A stretch of DNA of 64,000 bases from Carnegiea gigantea (taxonomy: Eukaryota; Streptophyta; Magnoliopsida; Caryophyllales; Cactaceae): the NCBI GenBank assembly GCA_029747015.1, contig JAKOGI010002204.1:28501-92500 (forward strand), given 5' to 3'. Below the pieces are notes generated by a model. The model was not told the origin of the DNA. It did no database searches and saw nothing but the letters and a program-made list of their open reading frames with translations. Shown here piece by piece: positions 9,952-20,879 of the stretch. Position 1 is the first letter of the stretch; every line of letters begins with the position of its first letter. The translations under genes were made by a program, and so were the position numbers.

Positions 9952-10962
9952 CTGTATTAAAGTGAATTTTCAAAACAGAAACAGTACATACCACTGCTGA
10001 TTTTTTTCCCCAAAAACCAAAAACAAAAAAACTACAGCAACTGGATGAGAGTATTATAAAACAAACAATGCAGGTAGCTTGGACAAACCGAACTGAATAA
10101 ACAACCAGAGAGGATTGACGAGAGATGAACATGCAACTCCTCTAGTAAATGAAGAAATGAAAGCAGCAAAAAATGCTCACAGTGCACAATGGCAAGTGAC
10201 CACAACTTTTTAAATTTTTTGAGGATGAAGGATGAATTCATTAACTAAAAGCCATATGGCTCTATAATACACATCATAATCAAAAAAATTTGTAACTAAA
10301 AATAAAAAATAAATCTTTCAACAGAGAAAACTAATTGAAACATTTCAGAATACTGCTCTTTTACCTTCTCATTTGCTATGATACAACCTTTAATAAGGAG
10401 ATATGCAAAAACTTGTATGGTTTTCCCTTCAAAAATATTTACCTACTGTTGTAGTCCAAATTCGAAGAATTGATGCCCATTGCAAATCCATATTACGATC
10501 AATCAACAATCAAATCCCAGGTGGCCAAAATGACATGCCACTAAATTGATAAAAACGCTCCAAAGACAGCAACACCCAGAAGAAGAGAAACTCTCAGAGA
10601 TGGAGATAGAGTATTCATTGAAACAAAAAGTACCAATGAAAAGATTGGGGCTTATCATTAGCAAAATCCAATGGTAAACCCTAAGAATTACAGAGGAGGC
10701 TAGGGTTTTCTAGCAAGAAAAGAGAAAGGAAGGAAGAGACAAGGCTAAGAAGGCTAGTTAACTACACCTTAGTAGTTAGTACCTTCAGAAAATCCAAAAT
10801 AACAAGATGATTCTTAAGGTTTCTGAAATAACAAATGACCACCCTAAGATTCTATTCAATTGATAAATGATAATTTCATACCTTGACATTGACTTAAGAT
10901 CAATTATTAAGTGTTTTGGAAGGCAAAGAAATGAAAAACAAAAACAAAAAAAAAGTCATGAT

Positions 10963-13084
10963 TAGACCCGGCAAAAAACTAACCCAACCCAAACCCACCT
11001 GAAAATTTTAGGTTTTGAACATGATTTTCTTGACCCGAATCCAAAATAAACCGAACCCGGAAAACCCGCAAAATATCGTGTCAAACTGGAACCTAACCCT
11101 AACCCGAACCCGCCCGCCCGCTCAACCCGAACATTACATCTTTATTTTTTAATATTTCTTTAATTTGTCCCCCTTACCAATAATGGGTATTCATTCTATC
11201 GAATCGTTTAGAGAAATATTGTTTAACTATCACATCGATTCACAAATTAAACAATAGTATCCTTTCTTTCCTAACTCCATTCGCATAAAATAACATCATA
11301 CACAACTTATAAATGGGACGACTTTAATAAAAGGTGTATGAAACAGCGTGAAATAACTATTTGCTCGTTAAAAATTCAATTTAAAATAAGACAAATATTA
11401 AAAATGCACAAGTCAAACTGTTATATTTTTATTGAAAAGAATATGTCTAATCATACTTTAAACAAAATACTTTGTAATAATCTAAATTTTTAATTTTTAT
11501 TAAAAGATAATATCTTCTACTTCTCTAATTACCTTTTGCTTGGTTTTCATTCTAATTAGTCTTGAACTATGATGCTTGTGGTGGAAAATAGGCTCGTCAT
11601 ATTCGTATTATGGTCGGCCCATTAATAAAATGTACTGGATTGGGTAGGGTATTAACAAAAATATTGAATCATTAAATCAATTATTAGCGGTTCTAGCTGA
11701 GCCGCTGGCCCAACTCAAAAAGAGCAATCGTCCCTTCGCCTACCTGTAGAAGACATCCACATATATAATGAAAAGCTTGAATATTTCTAACATTCCTTCT
11801 AAGAAATTACAGTCTTAGTTTAAAAAAGCACGAGGCACATCGAGGTGCAAAGGGTTCCGAGGTGCGAGGCGTAAGCCTCGAGACAAAGGCGCGCGCCTCA
11901 ATGATGCGAAGCGCACCTTTCTAAAAAATTGCAGAAAATTTATTCAAAGAATATATTATGCCCAAATAAGTTATACACTTGCATCAATACAATGAGTGGA
12001 TTGCATTACAACTGTTATAAAGCCTAGAATGGCTACAAAACGGCATAGAAGACAGTTAAACCACATTATAATTCACTTATATAAAAAATCAAAATGCTAA
12101 AAAGTGAGAAAATTTTTGAAAATTTACCAAGATTGACAAGTATGCACATAATATACACAAACAGTAAAAATACCTCGCTTACTGTTTTGACCCAAAAAAA
12201 CAGATAAGAAAAATAATACTAGCTCACTCACCTAATAACAAACACCACAAAGAAGGAAAACAGTAGATATTTTAGTTATATAGGATCATATAGGAGAGAG
12301 AGAAGATGGACAGGCAGCCCATCAAGTAGTCAGTGTCCATCCAACTGTGGCTCAGCACAGACTTGCCGAAGCAGATTACCAGCCACCAGTGAAGATGGGC
12401 CGCCGGAAAAGCATGAGAAAGGAAGATTGATGCACTCTATCTCCATTCAGCCACAATACAAGCCTCCAATCAAAGAGAAGTTGGGGTATCGAAAATTTAG
12501 GGTTTTCGCAAATTAGGGTTTTGAAGATTAGGGCTGAAAATTCAAAGCAATTTGAAGCAATTTGATGGGGCTTCTACTCGAAAGTAGTGAACCATCACTT
12601 GGGTAAGTTCTAATTCGAAGAAAGTTGGGCATTTGCTGACTAATTTCTTAAAACTCTCTCTACCACAGCGAAGTGCTATCAGGCAAGAAATGTGCCATGC
12701 CTTCGCTCGACTGCGGCGCATCTGAGGCGCACACCTCCGTGCGCCTTCATAATTCACCGCGCTTGGAGTCACCTGAGTCACCGGCCCTGTCGCCTCTCAC
12801 CTAGGTGCGCCTCAGGTGCGCTTTTTAAACTAAGATTATAGTTACTATTTTCTAGAGACCGACAATTTTAAGTAATAAATATGCCGAGTTTTTAATTTTT
12901 GACAATAGAAAAATGACTCACAAAAAAAGCAATGTGTATCCATTAGGTTGATCCGAAAACTCGCAAAATCGAAATAAACCCCCAATATTCTACCAAAATC
13001 TGAAATACATCCGACTCGTATTCTATCCGAACCCGGGTACACTCAACCCGCATTTAACTCGCCTGTCCGAACTAACAGGTCTAG
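10963..13084. mobile_element. Non-autonomous hAT-like element, interrupted by a second hAT
   Basis: The outer ends are tagacccggc at 10963 and the complement of tagacctgtt ending at 13084. Both sides are rich in short acccgaac-type subterminal words, the arrangement of a hAT element of the same general type as the one at 44907-47041. The flanks (gtcatgat and gtgatcag) match at only 5 of 8 positions, so the target duplication is weak. There is no coding capacity. Removing the nested element leaves about 1.1 kb. Confidence 0.55.
11814..12834. mobile_element. Non-autonomous hAT element, 1021 bp, nested
   Basis: The terminal inverted repeats begin CTTAGTTTAAAAAAGC on the left and CTTAGTTTAAAAAGCG (complement of the right end), differing by one A. 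The element is flanked by 8-bp duplications attacagt (11806-11813) and attatagt (12835-12842), with one C/T difference. Subterminal DNA is rich in gaggcgc and gtgcgcct words. No transposase is encoded. The left 110 bp match the complement of the right end of the transposase-bearing relic at 16474, so this is probably a deletion derivative of that family. Confidence 0.88.
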
Positions 13085-13493
13085 TGATCAGACTCTTTTG
13101 TTCCTCACTCTCTCCCATCTCTCATGATCAGCTCCACACCTGCTATTGTTGTCTGGCCCTCGACAAGTCATCAATAACTTTGAAATAATTGCTAACAACC
13201 ACCCTAGACTTCCTATTGTAACCAACTAGTTAGCTCTTACGTTCACTCTCACACCCTATCCTTGTAACGCCAAGGGCAATTTGGTCTTTTCTCTTCCCCC
13301 ACTTGGTCATTGATTGATAACTTCAAGTGTTGAAATATGGTCCTCTTCTAGATATTTACTGATTTGGGATCTTCAGCCAGGTTAATCTAAACTGAGGTTA
13401 TTTAGTGTAAAATTATCACAAGGAAGCTTAAAAGTTTGTGGCTATATATACCTCATTTTCGCAGTGAAATGGTGAAAGGATAATTTATAGAAA

Positions 13494-13909
13494 TGGTTGA
13501 TGGAGACAAAAAGCCACGTATGGGTTATATTTATGAGGCTATGGATAGAGCGAAGGAGGCTATTGCTAAGAGCTTTTCAAACAAGGAGGTGAATTATGAG
13601 GAGGCATTCAGGTATATTAACACAGGATGGGAATGCCAACTTTATCAACCTTTACATGCGGTATAACATTATTTGAATCCGCAAATCTATTATTCAAACC
13701 CATCTATTGAAGACTGTAGTGAAGTGATGAAGGATTTGTTTGATTGCATTGCAAGGACAGTTCCAGATTTAGAGACTCAAGACAAGATTCTTACCGAATT
13801 GAATTCATACAAAACTTCTCAAGGTTTGTTTGGAATGCCCATGGCAATAAGGCAAAGAAAGTCATTAGCTCCCTTTAAGAATATTTATTGTTACACTTGT
13901 TAGGTTTAC

Positions 13910-13950
<41 letters not shown>

Positions 13951-14549
13951 TTAGATAAATTCTTATTCTAAACTTTTTCTACAACTCAATGGTGGAGTTT
14001 ATATGGATCTTTGGCACCCAACTTGAGGAAGTTTGCCATAAGGATTCTTAGCCTTACTTGTAGCGCAAAGGGATCGGGATGTAAGAGGAATTGGGTGTGT
14101 TTTAACACGTAAGTTACAACTTACAAAAACTATCCAATTACATAATTTTTAGTTTATTAGCAACTAATTAGACCTACTTACTTTTGTTAACAGGTTCACA
14201 ACAAGAAGAGAAATAGGCTAGCACAATCCCGATTAAATGATTTGGTTTTTGTCAAATCAGATCGTGCATTAAAGCGCAGACGTGAAAAGAGTAGATCCCA
14301 TCCTCTTAAAAGAAATTGATGAAAGCAATGAGTGGTTGTTGGGGAGAATGGAAGATGGCTCGGATGATGATGATCTTGTGTTTAAGGGGGACACTTTGAC
14401 TTAGGCAACTGTCGTTCAAGCTTGCGGCGCTAATGAGTCCCGCTATAGCACTAGGTGTAGAGGATCAACAAGCACTAGCACCGTTAAAATTTTAGCAAGG
14501 GACAAAGGAAAAGCTCATGCTCATGCCTCTGGTTCTAAATCTTCCCAGG
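13494..14549 (+). pseudogene. hAT-family transposase, C-terminal half (part 1)
   Basis: The reading begins VDGDKKPRMGYIYEAMDRAK, continues with a WECQLYQPLHA block and VPDLETQDKILTELNSY, then after an intron-like (TC)n stretch LAPNLRKFAIRILSLTCSA. GCKRNWVCF follows, the hAT dimerisation-domain signature, and then NKKRNRLAQSRLNDLVFVK. These are the conserved C-terminal blocks of plant hAT transposases. The N-terminal zinc finger and first catalytic region are missing. Stops and frameshifts (for example at 13666, 14323 and 14402) make it dead. It is interrupted at 14554 by a solo LTR. Confidence 0.85.
13912..13947. repeat. (TC)n microsatellite
   Basis: This is a run of about 18 perfect TC units inside the hAT transposase relic, in what looks like its intron (after the LAPFKN-coding exon and before the QWWSLYG-coding exon). 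Confidence 0.95.
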
Positions 14550-14554
14550 CTCGT

Positions 14555-15933
14555 TGATGTATATTTTCAAGGGTATCATTTTCATTCTTTCAACACAACT
14601 TCATGGGAGGTAAGCTCCATACAAATTCATGCATGACAAGGCCCTTCTTTGGTTCCACTTTTCGAATTCATGACAAAAGACACTTTATGGAGTTTTATTT
14701 GAATTTCAAAGTGCCTTATCCAAAGGGGTTTTTCAAATGGGGATCAAGAGTTCCATCCATTTCAAAGCTTAAAAATAGCTCAAGCTAGTTCTATTTTTTT
14801 TGTAATGATGGAGACCATCTTGCCCACTCTCCTACTGCTCCTACTCAGCTCAAGGAAGATCCCACAAAGCTCAAAGAAGTCAAGGAGTTCGCTATTTTGT
14901 GCAGGAAAGCCATGAACTTGCCTTGTGAGTTATGCCTAGTTCATCCTCCTCACACCCGGTTTTTGTTACCCTTTTGCAGCAAAATGTAATGGGCCAAAAT
15001 TCTGATGGTCCTTACATTAATCACGCCTAAGAAATGAGCTTTCTAACAAGACCAACCACGCTTAAATTGGAGTTCATTTGGTTGGTCAAGTTCAGCCCAC
15101 AAGCACACGGTATCCTGGCGCAGGATAGTTTGGACAGCCTTCACTATTTGGGCCATAACTTTTGATCGGCTGGTCCAATTGCAGTAAAATTGGATTCCCT
15201 AGAAACTAGACATCCTAAGCTTTCCAACAAGCCCAAGATCATCGAATTTGGTTCAGTATTCAGAGAGATATGCCTCCTGGAAGTTGGGCTTGCTGCTGAT
15301 GTGAACGCATTTATTACAAAACGCGTGAAGCATGTGTTTTCCTTCCCATTTCGGCTTTGCTGCTTGGTGCCTCTTCCAAAACTGTGTATCCCTTCCTCTA
15401 GCAAGGCCAAGAAGTGTGAGAATTATGGGTGCATGAATCCCCTTGGCTGCTACACTCTTTTCACAACAAAGGCTTCAAGAGACACACCTCTTCACGCTTA
15501 AATGCAGTTGCTGAATTTTGCCTTGTTTTCCTTCACTTCTTTTCGTGTATTTTTCATGCCTTTTAATGATGTAAGGCCTCTACTATATAAAGGCCATAGC
15601 ATAGGGTTGTTCCCCATCAACTTACATTCAAATTCAAGTAATACAACTCAGCTTTGAAGTGTTCTCTCAAAGTGTGTGTGCAAATCTAGTTCTATATCTT
15701 GAGTGTTGGCAAACTCAAGTGGTGTTCTAGTTTCCTTAACTCTTCTAGGTGATGAATTATTTCTGTATCCTAGAAAGAGTAAAGGAATTTGCCCAAGGAT
15801 TGATTTTGAGTGGCTCCTTCTTGGATTATCTCAAACCCAACCTTGAACCTATCCTTCCTTTGTTTCCTTTCTTCCTTAACTAAAAACCACAAAAGATAAC
15901 CTAACTTGGTCATTTGGGTGCTCACGTACATCA
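14555..15933 (+). mobile_element. Solo LTR, 1379 bp, with exact 5-bp target duplication
   Basis: The element begins TGATGTATATTTTC and ends CACGTACATCA, a perfect TGATGTA/TACATCA terminal inversion. It is flanked by identical CTCGT copies at 14550-14554 and 15934-15938. The host hAT coding sequence resumes just after it. There is no internal coding, and a TATA box lies in the 3' third, so this is an LTR left after recombination between the two ends of a retrotransposon. The superfamily cannot be fixed from the LTR alone. Confidence 0.85.
15584..15592 (+). promoter_or_regulatory. TATA box of the solo LTR
   Basis: The sequence tatataaag lies about 340 bp before the LTR 3' end, followed about 25 bp later by a likely transcription start region (agggttgttcccc). 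This places the U3/R boundary of the LTR and indicates plus-strand orientation. Confidence 0.6.
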
Positions 15934-15938
15934 CTCGT

Positions 15939-16474
15939 ACTCCAATTGTTTGATTAAGATGAGGAAGGGGAATTTGAAGAGGAAGAGAAAGAGGAAGATG
16001 ATATTGGAGATGATGTTGAGTTGGTGGATGATGATGAAGATGCAGAGCATGTGGTATTTGATGATGATGATGATGATGATGATGCTGCTGCTTAGTTCAC
16101 CTTTAGAGCAATTTATGAGCTACACTGCTTTATGTGCTATGTGTTTTATGCTTTCCTTCTATGGCTATGCTAGTTTGTGTCTTTTAAGACTTCTACTATC
16201 TTATGGTGTGTACTTGGAGACACTATGATGTTATGTTATCGTGTTTTATGACTATTTGCAATGTTATTCGTGGTTATCTTAATGATTAATCCCTTACTTG
16301 ATGCCATTATCTAACTTATTTTCAAAGAAATATGGTTTAAGAATGATTTTGGAGCATTTTTTAGCCAAAGTGCGCTTTGCGTATGAAAGGCCCGCGCCTT
16401 CAGCTCGAAAGCCCGTGCACCTTTACCTCGAAACCCTTTGCACTTTTTTGCACCTCAAGCTTTTTTAATCTAAG
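15939..16474 (+). pseudogene. hAT transposase C-terminus (part 2) and element 3' end
   Basis: After the solo LTR the reading resumes into a very acidic tail (DEEGEFEEEEKEEDDIGDD, later a run of eight Asp codons and AAA stop at about 16094). This is typical of the extreme C-terminus of plant hAT transposases. The 3' region has gcgcctt and gtgcacc words and ends gcttttttaatctaag at 16474. Its complement matches the terminal 110 bp of the element at 11814. One in-frame TAA sits at the join. The 5' end of the element is missing. Confidence 0.75.
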
Positions 16475-17040
16475 AATTCGGTAAACACAGAAAACTCTTT
16501 AACAAGTCCACTTCGACTCTCCAACCACAACATTATTCCCATTTGTAATAGGCAAATTTACGATTCTTAGACTCTTAAGTTAAAAATTGTCTTTATGTCC
16601 GGAGATTTGTAGAATGTCATGGCAGAAGGCATCGAAAAGAACAAAAAAATTCCACCGACACCAAACGAAGCCACACGCAACACAAAGAAGGACAAGCAGA
16701 AATAAGATGTTAGTACATCATAGCAGGAGGAGGAGGAGGAAATCATTAAATATCAAAATGCCTTAAAATCCCTATAAACTTTAGACACATCCTATTTTCC
16801 AAAAAATATGACTACAACACATGCAAAGAAAGCATAGGGCATCCTCCAGAAAAATTTCAAGGAAGCACGGATCTACATTCCATCAAACTCCAAACCTTGA
16901 AAAGGGACATGAAAACAAGAGAAAGCATAAATGATTAGTTTCCTAAAATCAACTGAACTTATGAATCAAATGAAAACATATGGTAGTTTAATTTCACGAG
17001 CAATGGTTGTCTCTGAAGTATTGAATAGTGTTTCTAGAAA
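16475..17040. other. Unassigned intron sequence
   Basis: This is AT-rich sequence between the hAT 3' end and the copia relic. It has a short (GGA)n run near 16724. I see no coding and no terminal repeats. It may hold the lost 5' part of the copia element. Confidence 0.4.
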
Positions 17041-17288
17041 AAGTTGACAATAGACCTGAATGCGATTAACAGTATCCACATTACCATTAGCCCAATTAAT
17101 TGGTTCATTAAGAAAGCATCAAGGCAATTTACAAAAAACAAATTTAGCATAATATGGTCGCGAAGAAGGCCGATGAAAGATGTCCTAGATTCAACAAAGG
17201 ATGAGAAAAAAGGGAAAAGTACCGTCCAAGTGGAACATGTAAAAGGACTTATCATCTTGAGAAAGGTTGCTCCTTCAAGGGGAAGCTT

Positions 17289-17680
17289 CAATGCAATTAT
17301 AAGAAGTTTGGGCATATTCAGAAATATTGAAGGCATAAGCACAATAAGTAAGCTCAACCATAGGTATTTGAATTTCAAGAGAAGAAAGACATTTATTCTA
17401 AGCTTGCCAAGTCGCACAAATTTTGGAAGATAATGTATGGTTAATTGACAGCGGGTGCACTAATCACATAATGAAAAAAAAAAATTTATCACTTCTTGGA
17501 CACTTCTATACAAATTTCAATAAAGATGGGCGATGGTTCCATTGTCCAATAAAGAGGCAAGGGGACCATTGTTGTGGAGAGAAAAGGAGGCATAAGGTAT
17601 CAAGGAAGTTCATCAAAGATGTGTTACATGTCTCAAATTTGGATCTAAATCCTTTTGAGTGTTCTGCACGCAATGTTTAA
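17289..17680 (+). pseudogene. Copia gag zinc knuckle and protease
   Basis: A degenerate CCHC knuckle is readable at about 17289-17340 (CNYKKFGHIQKY, with the last Cys codon altered to a stop). At 17432 comes DNVWLIDSGCTNHI, the DSG active-site motif of copia aspartic protease, followed by FIKDVLHVSNLDLN, the usual end of that domain. The protease segment is open for 85 codons and then stops. Confidence 0.75.
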
Positions 17681-18228
17681 TGGTTAAGACATCTACTCCG
17701 AGGAACATGCAAGATTTTATCTCTCAAAGAATGAAACTTGACAAAATTCAAGTAAGAGGCAAAAGTTTCAAATGGGATGGTCTTCGTTAACTCACATTGC
17801 TTACCATGCTCAAAGTCATGAATCTTAATTGGCTGTGGCACAAATGACTGGGGCACAGCACCTAGAAGCCCTCAAGAGTTGTTGAAGAAGTAACTAGTGA
17901 GGAAGTTTCCAATTCTACATGGAATAATGGAAATAATGGCCTTTTGTGATTCTCGTTAACTTGGTGACATGAGTAGAGTACCATTTTCGAAGCAAGAAAA
18001 TTGAAGAATGAAGAGCTTCTGAAAAACTGACTCATTTGCTTGACTCCAACAATTATTTCATATCGTTAATGATCTCACAAGGACGATCTAGGTGCATCTC
18101 ACAAAAGAACTATCAGAAATTTTCTCCATTTTTAGCAAGTGGAAGAACCTGATGGAGAAGCAAGGTGATTCCCTCCTAACACCATTCAAGGTGATGGACA
18201 CAGAGTACACCTCATTTAAATAAGTTTT

Positions 18229-18477
18229 GTGAAGATGAAGAAGTTGTTGATCATCATTCATCACATTACCATTGGATATGCACCACAACAGAATTCGTTT
18301 TCAAAGAGAAAGAACAAATTTATAGCAGAAATGGCAAGATGCATGCCAGAAGAGAAAGTCCTTCTAAAGGTTCAGATGAACACAGTATACACTACCATTT
18401 ACCTTCAAAGCGGAGGAGTGACTACGAGGGTTCACAACAAAACTCCGATTGAAGCTTGGTCAGCGCACAGATCATAG
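18229..18477 (+). pseudogene. Copia integrase core, C-terminal part
   Basis: APQQNSFSKRKNKFIAEMAR corresponds to the conserved copia block PQQNG-x-SER-x-N with the third catalytic acidic position. Here the Glu of SER has become Lys (SKR), which would inactivate it. NKTPIEAWSAHR follows, matching the usual NKTPFE-x-W motif. A possible trace of the later GYS/DVKF region is seen up to about 18600. Confidence 0.75.
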
Positions 18478-19324
18478 GCCATTTCTGAGACACCTCAAAA
18501 TATAAGGGTGTTTATGCTATGTTCATATCCCCAAGGAGACGCACAGTAGATGCAAAGTTAGGTCATCAGGGATGTGAAGTTTCATGAAGATGCAACGTAG
18601 GACAGGGACACCAAAGACAACAGAAAAAGGAAATTGTCGATTTCAACAGGTTCCACCAACCAGAAAGAATCCAACAGGCACACAAGTTTTGACAAAAGAC
18701 ATTGAGGTCACTCCCTCCTTTCACTCTTCAGCACCTAATATCTTCAACCGCGTGTCAAGTGAATCATCTCAAGATTCACAAAATGCAGCAGGTCCAAGGG
18801 GAAAAGAGATCCATAAATGATATATATGAAAGCATCTTAAATTGAACTTGATCCTAACAAGAATGTAAACATTCTACATTTAGCATCCTAAAACATAATT
18901 GCCTTAAATAATGACCTTTCAGCAACACTGTTAACAATGCCCTATCTTACCCAAAGATAGCCTTTTCCCATTTCACTTCAGCCAGAGGCAAGTAGAGCTA
19001 GGCGATTGCTAAGAATCTCATCCTCAGTTCATATCTTCATATCATCATTCCGTCAACAACTTCTTGAAATTAAGCTAAAGGATCGCAATTAAGCTCCTAC
19101 AACAATACGTTCACTGGCTCAGCCACCAGCTCAACTAATAGCCCAGCCTGAAAATTTCAATCACTAGTGTGTTTCAAGCAAAGCACAGAAATTACCAACC
19201 CAAGAATCATCCCATCATTCATGTCACTATGACAAAATCCTGAAACAACAAGAGCAATGTCTATCCACCACACACAAAAACAACAAAATGCCATCAAACA
19301 GAGAGAGAGAAAGAGAGGGAGAAC

Positions 19325-19570
19325 CAGGCATTTGGCGGCGAGGTAGCGGAAGCGCAGGTCGCGGAGGACGATCTGTGAGGCGTTGAGGAGGTGGAAGGCG
19401 CGGCGGAAGTGGCGGCCGAGAAAAAGAGCCTGAGCCTGCATGTAAATGTCGGCGGGGTCGCCGGTGAATGCGGCGACTTTGTCAGCGAAGAAGATGGCGG
19501 AGGAGTAGAGGTGCTTGCTTACAGAGTCTCTCACCACTCCTCGGAGCCTCTCTATCTCTTCTTCCCTCAT
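19325..19570 (-). CDS. APC6: APC6/CDC16 exon 1 with start codon
   Basis: This is the first coding exon (82 codons) of the anaphase-promoting complex TPR subunit APC6/CDC16. It begins MREEEIERLRGVVRDSVSK and continues through SAIFFADKVAAFTGDP, QALFLGRHFRRAFHLLNAS and LRFRYLAAKCL. The start ATG at 19570 is the conserved N-terminus, with no upstream in-frame Met needed. The exon ends in phase 0 before a GTTCTC donor, and exon 2 resumes 9.4 kb away with EELKEW. It is unusually GC-rich for this window. An overlapping plus-strand open frame is a shadow. Later exons lie beyond the window. Confidence 0.95.
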
Positions 19571-19750
19571 TTTTTTTTTTCCCCCCCCTCTGTTCCAGTT
19601 CCAAACTCAGTCTGAGGGGGGAGAGAGAGGAAGGCAATGAAGATTGGAGGGAACTGGGAAGGGTTTTAACTTCTAAGCTTTGGTTCGCCATTTGCCGATG
19701 AATTCTGCGATTGGATGGAAGACGAAGAAGATAACTAAATTGTCAAAATT
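19571..19750 (-). promoter_or_regulatory. APC6 5' leader and proximal promoter
   Basis: This is sequence directly upstream of the APC6 ATG. It includes an A/G-rich leader on the coding strand (complement of the T and C runs at 19570-19589) and a pyrimidine-rich part. No TATA box is apparent at a normal distance, as is common for plant housekeeping genes. The assignment rests on position only. Confidence 0.5.
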
Positions 19751-19851
19751 ACCTCAATGGTCCTTTAGTGGCTTGATGGCCGGGGTATTCGGTTCTCGCT
19801 TCTGAGATTCACGCTCGAGTCCTGTTAGGTGGATTTTTATTTTTCGTGTTT

Positions 19852-20223
19852 GAATTTTTGTTTCTTTCGCATTTTGCTTCCTTCTGGAATCGCACTCTCC
19901 CCCCTGCAGGTTTTTCATAGATAAATTTTGCACCCGCAACGTCTTTTGCTCTCCCTCTGTGTACTTTTTTGGTAGCTTGTTATCTTGTCGCTTGTCCCCT
20001 TTTTTATTTTCAATTAATAAATTATCGCATACATTTTGAATTTTTGTTTCTTTCGCATTTTGCTTCCTGCTGGAATCGCACTCTTCCCCGTGCAGGTTTT
20101 TCATAGATAAATTTTGCACCCGCAACGTCTTTTGCTCTCCCTCTGTGTACGTTTTTGGTAGCTTGTTATTTTGTCGCTTGTCCCCTTTTTGATTTTTAAT
20201 TAATAAATTATTGCATACATAAC
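19852..20223. repeat. 186-bp tandem duplication upstream of APC6
   Basis: Two copies of a 186-bp unit, 19852-20037 and 20038-20223, start gaatttttgtttctttcgc and differ at only a few positions. A third, much more diverged copy can be traced at about 20230-20350 (atttttgtttcgatggt, then tttttcataattgataaa). It starts about 280 bp upstream of the APC6 start codon. Confidence 0.9.
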
Positions 20224-20879
20224 AGTTTTACCATGTTTTTATTTTTGTTTCGATGGTATTTTATTATCTTGCAGCTATGTTTCTTTGGATTTTTCATAAT
20301 TGATAAATTTTACACTCACACAACAATTTCAGTCATTCCCTATTTGTTCATCTCTATTGTTGCAATTTTTTAAAATAAAGATCAGGTTTACAGTAAGCAT
20401 ACGATTGTCAACTGTAATTTTTAAAAGTAAAACCACAAAAAAGGCGATGAAACTAGACAGCTTTAACTACCCTAGATACATATTAGAAGCCTAAACTACT
20501 CTAATAACAGAACTACAACTAAAGATAATATGTGATCAAGGCCGCTTGACCAAATTTAGACCCAAAATCTAGCATTAAACCATCTTATTAAATGGAAATT
20601 AAAAATATGATAGTAAGTAACTAATATTATTTTAATCATTTCTACCAATTATGTGTGAAAAGAATTGATCTAGTATTAATACGAAAACAATAGAACAAAT
20701 TCCAATAAAATGCTCAGCTATCAAACATCAATCCATGAATCAACATTCAAAGGTGACTAATAAAAAATGGAGAGGGAGAGAGAGCTTTAGTGCCTATAGC
20801 TTTTAATCCATGGCCCCAACTAGAGACAAGGGAGCATCACCCACCATCTTGTGGCAACACCACTTCTGTCACAATGACT
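20224..20879. other. Unassigned AT-rich region
   Basis: Apart from the diverged third copy of the 186-bp unit (to about 20350), this stretch shows no coding or repeat structure that I can support. Confidence 0.4.

Larger units (their letters stand above)
17041..18820 (+). mobile_element. Degenerate Ty1/copia retrotransposon fragment
   Basis: These are remains of a gag-pol polyprotein in the copia order: zinc knuckle, protease, then integrase, all in plus orientation. No reverse transcriptase, RNase H or LTRs are visible. Reading frames are broken every 50 to 100 codons. It lies in APC6 intron 1, antisense to the gene, and looks among the older insertions in that intron. Confidence 0.75.
9952..19324 (-). 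other. APC6 intron 1, about 9.4 kb, filled with transposons
   Basis: This intron has the donor GTTCTC after AAATGCCTG and the acceptor TAATACAG. It contains, from low to high coordinate, an hAT-like element with an hAT nested in it (10963-13084), a hAT transposase relic split by a solo LTR (13494-16474) and a copia relic (17041-18820). The remainder (9952-10962, 13085-13493, 16475-17040, 18821-19324) is AT-rich with no coding that I can support. The exons on both sides remain in frame, so the gene may still be functional. Confidence 0.85.

Noticed and set aside
15914..16228. Met-rich plus-strand open frame
   Set aside because: It is a frame-shifted reading of the GAT-rich acidic tail of the hAT transposase.
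17034..17417. 127-codon minus-strand frame with hydrophobic composition
   Set aside because: It is antisense to the copia gag region, and a plus-strand frame with a zinc-knuckle trace explains the sequence.
19391..19701. Plus-strand frames over APC6 exon 1
   Set aside because: They are shadows of a GC-rich exon. The minus-strand protein matches APC6 and the plus frames match nothing.
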